Assembly (NCBI GenBank): GCA_905220665.1
Contig: CAJNAR010000181.1
Span: 124,001-188,000, forward strand
Direction of reading: 5' to 3'
DNA: 64,000 nt
Origin: Albugo candida
Lineage: Eukaryota; Oomycota; Peronosporomycetes; Albuginales; Albuginaceae
The notes below the pieces were generated by a model. That model was not told where the DNA came from. It did not search any database and worked only from the letters and a program-made list of their open reading frames with translations. A program made the translations under genes and the position numbers. Shown piece by piece: positions 34,146-42,974 of the stretch. Positions within the stretch are counted from its first letter, which is position 1. The number at the start of each line of letters is the position of its first letter.

Positions 34146-35328
34146 TCACTTACGAGGGAGTCCGAGCCCGGGTGGAGCATTTTTGTTTGGAATCTTGTTT
34201 ACACCACCTGTAACTGTGACACCCGACCACTGAAAGTGCGTACAAGATGTTGGTGACCCACAAGAGATCAGTACATTCTGTGCTTTCGGAACCACATTTC
34301 CAGTTACTTTTGTCAAAAATATGTTCGTGATGGTGACTCCATCGGTAGGGGTTCCAGTGATGTCAGCACCCGTGAAGCCTTGCGTAACAGCAATGCCGAA
34401 CATTTTGATATCCTTCAATGTGATATCTTCGAATGTAATGCCGTCGACATTTCCCTTCCCTCCAATAGACGTCTTGATAAGAACACCATACAAGCTATCT
34501 GTGATAGTCGACTGACTAAACCTGATATTGCGAACTTCATTTGCGTTCTTATTTTTTCCTATTGAACCGACCGAGAGTCCACCACCAATAGAAGTGATAT
34601 CGGTTATGTTCACGTCGTATCCCGATGCTATGACCACGGCGTCATCTTGATTATTGATTACGGCCCCTTGGATGTTAATATGATTCGATTGCAAAATGTG
34701 GATCCCATCCGTGTTTGCAGCTTTTTTATTAGGGTTGAGATTACCTTCTGAATCGTCAACCTTGAAGTTTTTGAAGGTGGAATGGTTCGAGCATGCGATC
34801 AAATACGCGTGAATTGGAGTATTACGTACTTTCAGACCATCCAGTATGGAATCTTGGACTTCAATCATAGCAAACATAGGTTTTATAATCTTGCTCTCAC
34901 ACCCTTCGCCATCCCAGTATTGAGGGCCATTTGCGTCAAACCATGCATTCCCAGAAGCCGAGATGGTCACTTTGCTTCCCTTAATATGCAACAATTTTTC
35001 TTGATTATGCTACAGAAACAAAAGTCAATAAGAGGGACGTGTAATGGCCAATGTAATAAGGAAGAAGTCTCACCCTGACATCGAAAGTTATGTTGCCATT
35101 GAATTGGATATCTTGCCCGGGTCGTAGAGTCGTAAGATTGAGTTGATGCTTCGCTAAAACTCGCAAATAATTGAATTTCACTGTCATGCAATCTTGCAGT
35201 GCTTTGTTTGTCTTTGTGGGGTTGTAAATTCCCTCAATGACACAAGTTCCGGTCGATTTCGCATTGTTGGCGTTGTTCGATGTGATTGCCATTGAGGCGA
35301 AAACATGTAAAACTCGGATCAAATTCAT
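34146..35328 (-). CDS. Secreted GH28 polygalacturonase-like protein 3 (degenerate active site)
   Basis: Two exons, 35074-35328 and 34146-35009, with a 64-nt phase-0 intron at the same place as in paralogue 2 (after 'ITFDVR'; there 'ITFAVR'). The product is 372 residues. The N-terminus is weakly signal-like (a short hydrophobic run, then Ala/Ser/Asn). Landmarks are 'NTDGIH' (about 183), 'QDDA' (about 205; Cys replaced by Ala), 'GGGLSVG' instead of GHG (about 225) and 'LIK' instead of RIK (about 261). The catalytic Asp triad is kept but both the His and the Arg needed for efficient pectin hydrolysis are missing. The stop follows a donor-like CGTAAGTGAG, so a further 3' exon cannot be excluded. 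Confidence 0.87.
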
Positions 35329-35994
35329 CTCTCTTAAGCGGTCGGATGCCTAGTGTCCAGTAAATTGTAAAATGAGGAGTAAAAAGTGAAAAGCAGAAAG
35401 TAAAGTGCAGGATACATTAGTTCCAAAAACAGCTGAAAGTAAGCTACTCCCAGCAAGTTGGTACGTGTGTCTACTTTTGCGCGTTTTCTATGAAAATCTG
35501 AGGAAGATCATGCACGTCAGCATAGTGTGTAGAAAGCTTTTCTAAGCTGTAAATAGAGTACAGTGTGGTCGGGATACGACATGCATCAGATGCTCGTGCT
35601 TTTTTTTAACGCACGTAAGACTACGCCACGGCTGACAACCTTACAGAATGGTCAGTTATCGAAACAGATGGCAGTAGTTTCCCGCCTTGTGCTACTGACG
35701 CATGTCTAATAACGATGTAAAGTGCACCGCAAACGCCATTTTAGATCAGTAAATATTTTCATAATTTATCATATGCTCGGGGGGTACCTGATACCAAACT
35801 GTATCAATCAATAAAGGAGTATGCATATCAGAGTTTTTGTGCGAGGACTTTGCGATCATCATTAAGTCAGTCATAATTCAAATAGTTATTAAAAAAGCTT
35901 TATTGTGGCGTCACGATGGAAAGTGCTGTACAGTGAGAGAAAATAATGTTATGTATGGTCGATGCCACAGTCAAAGTACGTTCTTTACTTGATG
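35329..35994. other. Intergenic, no gene seen
   Basis: This interval is upstream of GH28 gene 3 and downstream of SSRP1. It has no open frame of note and no clear promoter element. Confidence 0.4.
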
Positions 35995-37677
35995 TTATTC
36001 TTCCTCGAGTTTAGCTAGCTTCTCCTTTCCACTTTTTCGCGAACGCTTCTTTTTAGATTTCTCTTTCTTACCTTCTTGTTCATCAGCTCCTCCTTCCGAG
36101 TCTTCTTCGCCACTTAAGCTTTCATCGCTGTAGTCTGCAGAGGATACGTCTGAGACTTCACCAGGACCAAAATCAGAATCTTCTTCTTCATCTTCATCCT
36201 CAATCTCCCCTTCTTCTGGTCCCAGCTGTTGCAAATATTCATCGAAACCTCGCTTCTTCGAGGGTGTGTTTGGCTGTGTGGTTTCTTTCAGATTACGAAT
36301 TCGAAGCTTTTTAGAGCTAAGAAACTGACTCAATTCAGGAAACTCACGACGATCGATTGCAGAAAAGAGAATTTCACGAGCTGGTTCACTTCCAACTGAC
36401 TTGCAGGAGACCAGTAAGTCAAAATTTCGACTTGCTGTTGATCCTGTTTGCCCCGCATACCGCTGAAACTCCACAAATTCGATCTCCTCATACCGAATGA
36501 AGGTTGTTGGCTTATGTATAAACATGAAAGACTTCTCAAGCGGGAAAAGCACTCCACTTTGTGCTTTCACTGCACACTTTAACGCTCTATCGCCACTATG
36601 GGTCTTGAACTTACCCGACGTGTACACCTTCTTCCCAATCACAAATTTGAAGATCGTGGCGACAATTTGTGGAAGTGCCCCCGACATACGCTCGTGTATA
36701 TTCCCATTGTACTTTTGTATTTCTTGTGTGCTCAAATTCACATCGATATGAACGTCTTCTTTACTTAATTGTAGCACCAAATGCGGGTATCCTTGTTTTC
36801 CCTGTCGAATTGGCTCCTCCAAGCTTATGACAAAGGCTGTATTAAGACCGTTCGGAAGTTCCAGCAAAAAACAGCGATTGATGTTGGAGTACATAATTTT
36901 ATAGTCGAACGTTTTTCCGTGCATCCGCAAGAAGGAGCCATATATCTCGACACCATAACGACCACGAGGGGTCAAAAATGTTCCTATACTTTCATCCAAT
37001 TCCACGATCGATTTTCCAGTAACGTTTCGAATATTGGCACGATGCAATACTTCATCTCGGAACGCTTCGGCACTGTAAAGCATCTCAGACTGTGAAGAAT
37101 CTTTCTTTGCTGGATTTTCTGATCCATCAACATCTTCGTCCTGCATGGAGCTACTGAATGCGCTAGAGGGAGGAAGATATAATCGCATTTCTACCAAAGT
37201 CTCTTCATCTCCAGCCACAGTATCATCCTCATGAAATTGTAGCTCCACCTCATTTTTACCAGGCAAAGCACATTGAGAGATTGACTCTAATGGAATTTCC
37301 AGAATACTTGCAGCTTTAATGTCTTGGAATGTCAAATTTGGCCCTTCAAATTTCATTTGTCCCCAGTTTCCACCAAGACTTGCGACCTTATCTTGTTCGA
37401 GAGCTCGATCAAAGTATTTTTCTACATGTCCTTGCAATTTGTCAATGTCTTGAGCTTTTAAATTCGTAAATCGGACATATTTGCCTCCTTTTTGGTAGAC
37501 CTTTAAATGATGCGCCTTCTCTCCCATCGGCGTATAGAGCAGCGTTACAATTTCATCTTTTGTTACTTTCTTTTGCGCTTCTGTTCTTATTGATCTCCAA
37601 ATCAAACCAGAAGATGATAGCACCAAAACTCCATCGCTATGGCCCCAAAACACGTTGCTAAGCATCATTTCCGTCAT
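35995..37677 (-). CDS. SSRP1: FACT complex subunit SSRP1/Pob3, without HMG box
   Basis: Single exon, about 560 residues from the ATG giving 'MTEMMLSNVFWGHSDGV'. The frame is open further upstream to a splice-acceptor-like TAG near 37766, so a 5' exon is possible. The order fits SSRP1: N-terminal dimerisation PH-like domain ('GLIWRS...TEAQKK'), SSRP1 PH1 ('EAFRDEVLHRANI', 'FLTPRGRYGVEIY', 'YSNINRCFLLELPNG'), Rttp106-like PH2 ('GALKCAVKAQSGVLFPLEKSF'-type block, here starting 'RALKCAVKAQ'), then a long acidic tract and a short Lys-rich tail. FACT (with Spt16) moves H2A-H2B during transcription and replication. There is no HMG box, so it resembles yeast Pob3, which relies on Nhp6, rather than animal SSRP1. 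Confidence 0.92.
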   Translation of the reverse strand: MTEMMLSNVFWGHSDGVLVLSSSGLIWRSIRTEAQKKVTKDEIVTLLYTPMGEKAHHLKVYQKGGKYVRFTNLKAQDIDKLQGHVEKYFDRALEQDKVASLGGNWGQMKFEGPNLTFQDIKAASILEIPLESISQCALPGKNEVELQFHEDDTVAGDEETLVEMRLYLPPSSAFSSSMQDEDVDGSENPAKKDSSQSEMLYSAEAFRDEVLHRANIRNVTGKSIVELDESIGTFLTPRGRYGVEIYGSFLRMHGKTFDYKIMYSNINRCFLLELPNGLNTAFVISLEEPIRQGKQGYPHLVLQLSKEDVHIDVNLSTQEIQKYNGNIHERMSGALPQIVATIFKFVIGKKVYTSGKFKTHSGDRALKCAVKAQSGVLFPLEKSFMFIHKPTTFIRYEEIEFVEFQRYAGQTGSTASRNFDLLVSCKSVGSEPAREILFSAIDRREFPELSQFLSSKKLRIRNLKETTQPNTPSKKRGFDEYLQQLGPEEGEIEDEDEEEDSDFGPGEVSDVSSADYSDESLSGEEDSEGGADEQEGKKEKSKKKRSRKSGKEKLAKLEEE

Positions 37678-38581
37678 TTTGATCGACTGATTATTTATTG
37701 GTCGAAATGTCACCGTGCCACTTGATCCTGTCGAATAAAGCGCTCCACGATAGGCGATGAATTTCTATCACGATTATCCGATTCTTGCCTATATATCAAC
37801 TAGCTTCATGTCTGTAATACGTACAATTTGAGCATATGGAAGGTTTAGTCCTTTCATCTGGCTGATGAATTCGCAACAAATCGGACGTTTGATCAAAAGT
37901 ATCCTTAGATATTGTGTAAAGATCATACTGTTGTTGGGGTCACTGTTGTCAGCTGTGCATGGTATCATTTTTATGTTAGTAGCGATCACTGAAAAGACCC
38001 GGTGGTTGATTAATGATTAGCTAAACACTATGGACACCTATGGAACGTATGTAGCATGTTCGCCTTCAGTTGATGTGGATCACATCGAGTAGATAATAGA
38101 CGCTAAGTTGGATGCTATTCTATAAGTCTTGAGCATAGTCTTAATCTCGTACTTAGTATGACTTGCCACTCGTTCCCATCGGCACATCATTATGATACTT
38201 AGACTTCGTATCACAATACCATACTATAATATATGCGATATCATGCTATAAACGAGCCAAGTCCATTCGATCAAATTCTGGTAGGAAGAAGTCTTAATGT
38301 GTGCCTTTTGATCGAAATCACATTCGCCTCAATGCAACTGAGAAATGCGATCGCAACATCGCTTGCATCGATATCGCCTCGTGTGCACCGCCTCTCGGCC
38401 ACATGTACAGCAGAAAATCAGCTCAATTGCGCGTATTTCGATGCGAATACTCAGTCGGGGAGGATTGTGGTCATTCAGATGAATCTGATGTACCATCATC
38501 AAAAGTAGTATTTCTATTATTGCAAACAGCTCTCTCCACTCGTTCATAGCCGTAAGACCGCTTCTCGATTTGATTTACTTG
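37678..38581. other. Interval between SSRP1 and RS-rich gene, weak ORFs only
   Basis: A minus-strand frame at 37789-37989 is followed by GTACGT and then an acceptor-like GTGATAG that leads into the open frame above SSRP1. It could be a 5' exon or part of a small separate gene, but I cannot assign it. A 91-codon plus-strand frame at 38233-38508 shows nothing recognisable. Confidence 0.35.
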
Positions 38582-40936
38582 TCAATGTCGAGTTGGATTC
38601 TGATATGATGGAACAGTCGATCGTTGATAAACAGAATGAGCATTTGATTCTTTTCGAGAGTCTTGACGATCGTATTGAGACCGATTCAACGAGCACGGGC
38701 CATCTCGATTGTAATGTGTGCCTTTTTGATGAAAAAAATTATTTCGATGGTTGTGATGTGTCGACGGACGCGGATATCTTCCAGGCATCTCTCCTCGGCG
38801 ATCGTATCGTTCTTGAGATCGAGAGCGCGATTTGGACCTAGGGTGAGGTAAATTTTTACCCATTCGTCCCGCATGACGGCCACCAATGTCTCGACCATTT
38901 CTCCACCCTAAAGTGCTTCGAGTTCCTCGCCCGTGGGCATTCCAAACGCGACCATTGTTTTGAGCCGCTGGATCGATACTTCGATCCGTGTTACGTACTA
39001 ATGGCGGTATGCATCCATCTTCAGATGCTCTTTCATGGTCGTGTTTCAGCGGAGTTACTGTGGGGCTTGCATCCCTACCATTTACTCGACCAAATCGATG
39101 CTGAATGTCTTGTTTGTCACGAGATCGAGAGCGATATCGCGAAGCAGAAGCTCTAGAAGACGAGCGGGATCGCGACCGTCGAATCGGATTCGAAACACCA
39201 AAATTTGGATGTGCATCGCTTCTTTTCATATGCATCTGAATATCTGACATTTTTGTTCGAGAGTCCTGTTGAAAGACGTTTGCATTCTTGAGCAGCAAGA
39301 GCTGCCCTGTATCGTCATAGAGAGTCTGGGAAGCAATAAGCGCATCTTCACGATTTCGATACTGCAAGTACACGGTTGAAGGTTGTGACTTCATCATAAG
39401 CTGCCAGTTTCGTGGCGGTATGTCAACGCGTGGAATGCTTCCATTCACTTGATATCGTTTCTGGATTATCTGAATTAATTCCTCTTTATCGCGCTTTGTA
39501 TTGAACCGAAATCCTGTCGATTTTCGGACAAACAACATTTTGCGAGCCAAAAGTGTCGAAGGTTGCCGCAAAAAAAGCGGAGTGAAACAGGTTCCATACA
39601 TATTCTTTTGATACCATTCCCGATCTTCTCGACTTGGGAATTCGAGCTTTTGATAGGCAGCAATCACTTCAATAGATTCTGATCCTGAGTCCACCTTTGC
39701 ATGTTCTTCTACGTTCAATAGAGTCGAAGCTTTTTCGCTGGCTGATTGACTACTTGCAGTCGTTATATCCGTATGTGTGTCAACAATACCAAAGAAAGAT
39801 GAAGGAAATTTATCTTTCGACGCTTTCATAGTGAGAAGGGAAGTGCAGTGCATTTGCCGTTTGCTTGGTTCTGGCGACAATTTACCGGCTTCGTCAATAA
39901 CCGCATACTTGAATGAAGCAAAAGTTCGTTCTTTTTCATGACAAGCGCTCCAAAAAGAATTGTACCTTTTCGCAAGAGTCAAGAACTGCCTATCCTCTTC
40001 CTCGAGACAAGACTTGCCTAGAAATGAAGTCGTATCGTTTTGATCAAGACAGTCAGATGAAAGAGCATCGTGTTCTCCTTGTTCTGTTGGATCGGATTGG
40101 CTTTCATTGTGATGATTCTGCGTCAGCTGAGACTCCATACCATTCACCGGGCGAACATTTTTCTTCGGAATCATAAACGAAGCCTTAGCGTCTTTTTCTT
40201 GAGGTTTGAAACTCTCAGTCTTTTTTTCAGTCACATTCTGACTTGTGAATGGTTTCATCTGCGTCGGCTTGTTTTTGACTACCATCCTACTCTTTTCATT
40301 ATTTGGAGCAGCGTACTGTGTAGATTTCTTGTGTTCCACTTTAGGCGCTGCAACAACTTCAACTGGTACTGGGTCTTTTGCATCTAAAGTCATAGTGGAG
40401 GATGCACAAGCGGACTTTTCATTGCTTTCTATGTGCAGCCTTTCTGATACATGCACGAGACTTTTCTCATCTCCCGTTACTATTTTGACCGTCTTTCGCT
40501 CTTTGCTTATTTTCGCATTTGCGTCCGATTGCAACTTTCTTTTCCTCTTTTTGTGTATCACACTATCTGATTGCTCACCGGTGAGAGAACCTTGCTGTGT
40601 GCTATGCTTCTTTTCTTTTTCCTTTACACTTTTGGTGCGAGAAGTTAAAGATTTTTTCTTTATCATTTTTATCGTTTTAGAAGTGGCAGTAGCATTCCCC
40701 GTTATTTGGGGAACATTCCTCATTTCCAGTGATTTCGGCTCCCCAATAATCGTTTTTTCTGGCCCTATGGAGCTTTCAAAAACCTTCTTTTTACATTTTA
40801 ATGCACGAAACTCATCTCCACTGCTGTCGTCGTCTCCTTCCTCACATGCTTCCTCCTTCTTTAGCATTCCTTGTAACCGATTGAGCCACGCCAATTGCTG
40901 CTTCTTTTTGAGTGCTTTTTCCATGCTTATCGACAT
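38582..40936 (-). CDS. Large RS-rich, lysine-rich nuclear protein of unknown family
   Basis: Single exon, 784 residues, starting at an ATG with 'MSISMEKALKKKQQLAWLNR'. The first 300 residues are Lys/Glu/Ser-rich and disordered, with several nuclear-localisation-type runs ('HKKRKRK'). A more ordered part at about residues 440-580 carries 'SREDREWYQKNMYGT' and then an alpha/beta segment with 'TVYLQYRNREDALIASQTLY', which has the spacing of the second half of an RRM. The C-terminal 200 residues are RS/RGG-like ('RRSRSRSSSRASASRYRSR' and Arg/Gly/His repeats). This composition is typical of splicing or mRNA-export factors. I do not recognise an orthologue. Long plus-strand open frames on the opposite strand are shadows of this gene. 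Confidence 0.75.
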   Translation of the reverse strand: MSISMEKALKKKQQLAWLNRLQGMLKKEEACEEGDDDSSGDEFRALKCKKKVFESSIGPEKTIIGEPKSLEMRNVPQITGNATATSKTIKMIKKKSLTSRTKSVKEKEKKHSTQQGSLTGEQSDSVIHKKRKRKLQSDANAKISKERKTVKIVTGDEKSLVHVSERLHIESNEKSACASSTMTLDAKDPVPVEVVAAPKVEHKKSTQYAAPNNEKSRMVVKNKPTQMKPFTSQNVTEKKTESFKPQEKDAKASFMIPKKNVRPVNGMESQLTQNHHNESQSDPTEQGEHDALSSDCLDQNDTTSFLGKSCLEEEDRQFLTLAKRYNSFWSACHEKERTFASFKYAVIDEAGKLSPEPSKRQMHCTSLLTMKASKDKFPSSFFGIVDTHTDITTASSQSASEKASTLLNVEEHAKVDSGSESIEVIAAYQKLEFPSREDREWYQKNMYGTCFTPLFLRQPSTLLARKMLFVRKSTGFRFNTKRDKEELIQIIQKRYQVNGSIPRVDIPPRNWQLMMKSQPSTVYLQYRNREDALIASQTLYDDTGQLLLLKNANVFQQDSRTKMSDIQMHMKRSDAHPNFGVSNPIRRSRSRSSSRASASRYRSRSRDKQDIQHRFGRVNGRDASPTVTPLKHDHERASEDGCIPPLVRNTDRSIDPAAQNNGRVWNAHGRGTRSTLGWRNGRDIGGRHAGRMGKNLPHPRSKSRSRSQERYDRRGEMPGRYPRPSTHHNHRNNFFHQKGTHYNRDGPCSLNRSQYDRQDSRKESNAHSVYQRSTVPSYQNPTRH

Positions 40937-41135
40937 AGAATAGATGGTGAAGGAAGCGTGCTTGTCACTAGTTTTTTTTTACAAAAAATCGCGTGCGATG
41001 TCGAATTATGTCGTAATCTTGTAGGAGACCGGAGAATGTGCTAGCGTTTACGCATTCGTTTTGACCTTCAGAGAGGTCTATCGAGAATTTCCGTTTTGAT
41101 ATCCTAAAATTCAAAAGATCGGGTATCGAATACCT

Positions 41136-42904
41136 TCATGCGACATCATCGACGTCGAGCCTTTGTGCAGGAAGTAATGAGCAGATGCGAGATCTCGGTG
41201 TGTTTGAACGTACCAGTGCTTGCATGAGATCTTGTTCGCGCTGCTGGAGCTGCCTTACTTGACGCTTCAAATAATCGATAGCGTTTCCATGACTGCTTGT
41301 CACGCTTTCAGTCGCTGCATGTGCGTTTAAAGAAGACTCTGAACTCTCCAGATGCCGGATTCTATCCTCCAAAAGCAGTACTTTTCCATTCACAGCAGCG
41401 TGATCTCGAAGTAGTTGATCATACGCGAGCTGTAGTCTATACATTTCGCTCCTTTGATCAGTATTTGGTTGTTCGCGCTGAATGAAAGGCTTCGACGATG
41501 AAAGCAGCGGAAGTTTAATCTCTGAAAATGATCCATGAGACTTCCCTTCCTTTCCAGACATTGTCATGGTTGTCTCACTCAGATTGCGAGATCGATCGGA
41601 ATGCTGATCGACTAAAAGACCGAGTCTAAGCTCGAGCGCCTCTTTTTCGGCTCGCAATTGTGCGTTCTGGCGCTGTAGATTCATAACCAGCATGTCTGCC
41701 GCATTGACTTGTACTGTCGGTTTATTTTTTATATTTCTTGCACGAGTTGCATAATGAAGCGTACTGAGTGTTTCTTCCAAATACTCGCTTGATGGTGAGA
41801 TACACGCAATCATCAGAGTGAAGCTGGAGCCTCCGAGCGAGTCCATCAGTAGTTTTGTCAGCTTACTGTCCCTATAAGGTATGAACGCAGCGTTCGACGC
41901 AGTAGAAGCTGCCGAGATCACTGTTCCCAGTGTTAGAAGACTCTTGTTGATGCTGCAGGTTTCTTCAGTGTTGACCGATTTTGTCTCTTTCAAACGCTCG
42001 CTGTAATAAGCGATTAGAACCGTCTCAGCAGGCAAACAGTAAAATACTATTCATACCTTCCAGCCAAATCGACAAAGGTTATTTTCCCATTTTTCCCAAG
42101 TGCCTGAGCACAATTTTTCGACTTGGTGATCCTGTCGATGTAGATTGTCATCATGGAATGACTACGACTCGAGTCATTGTTCATCTCGTGAGACCCGACC
42201 CGGCGATTTTTGTGGCCTTCATGAACGACGGCCATGACGTCGTCAATAGAATCGCATCGTACTACCAGTAAATCTTGCACGTAAAAACCTCGATGATCAT
42301 TCCATCGAACGGATAATCGCTTCCTTTTCGATGAATTTAGCAAATCGTATACATGTTCATTGTATATTTCCAAGCTCGAAGCACGCACATCGAAAGTCAC
42401 TTCCTCGTCTACAGCTTCGTTTGACGCTTTTTCCATCAGATTGTACAGATAGCGGATCGATCGTAAGAGAATACCGTCTGTGCCTTGATCGTCTTCAATA
42501 TTGGAACGAAGGGTGTTTTTCGCACGATATGCTCCATCTAAGAGCTCATCCAGCCCGGACATGCTGTACGTCTTACCAGAGCCAGTTTGCCCGTAAGCAA
42601 AAACAGTCCCCAGATATCCCTGAACAACGTTTTCGAGAATTTCAACGATGCCGCAATGCTGGAAAAAATCGATTTGACTTGTATTCTCCGACGCACACCA
42701 GTCAAAGTGGAAACTTCGAATCGTTTCTCGATTTGATATCGGGTCCAAAGTAACAATTTGCAGCTCATTCGATTCTGTCGGTAGAAATCGACAACACTTT
42801 GCATCATCGCGGTCTTTCTCCACGGAATGTAGTGGACGACCTCGAACAACGACGCGAAGTTGTGTGTTTTCAGGACGCGCTATAGATTCGGCTCGCGAAC
42901 CCAT
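41136..42904 (-). CDS. Kinesin motor protein (N-terminal motor, KIF12-like)
   Basis: Two exons, 42057-42904 and 41136-42000; the 56-nt intron splits the Ser codon of the switch II motif 'DLAGSE'. The product is about 570 residues. The motor domain (about 18-370) shows the P-loop '[10 protein letters not shown]', switch I 'NNDSSRSHS', switch II and '[11 protein letters not shown]', then '[13 protein letters not shown]' and a neck. The tail (400-570) has two coiled coils. I start at '[12 protein letters not shown]'; the frame is open upstream only through a GTG. An N-terminal motor predicts plus-end movement. The '[20 protein letters not shown]' block is closest to KIF12 in my memory, but the subfamily should be decided by a tree. 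A role in ciliary or mitotic transport is inference. Confidence 0.88.
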
Positions 42905-42974
42905 TTCGTTGCTGGCGATTATAAACACTCGATACAGCCCACAGGATATTTATTTATAAGTTAATGCTATAAAG

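Noticed and set aside
34120..34160. Donor-like CGTAAGTGAG at the end of GH28 gene 3 with TTTCAG 22 nt later
   Set aside because: A 22-nt intron is too short; the stop directly after the donor was taken as the real end.
38593..40943. Long plus-strand open frames (for example 40245-40943, 232 codons)
   Set aside because: They lie opposite the RS/Lys-rich gene and have the Phe/Ser/Leu-rich composition expected from the complement of Lys/Glu codons.
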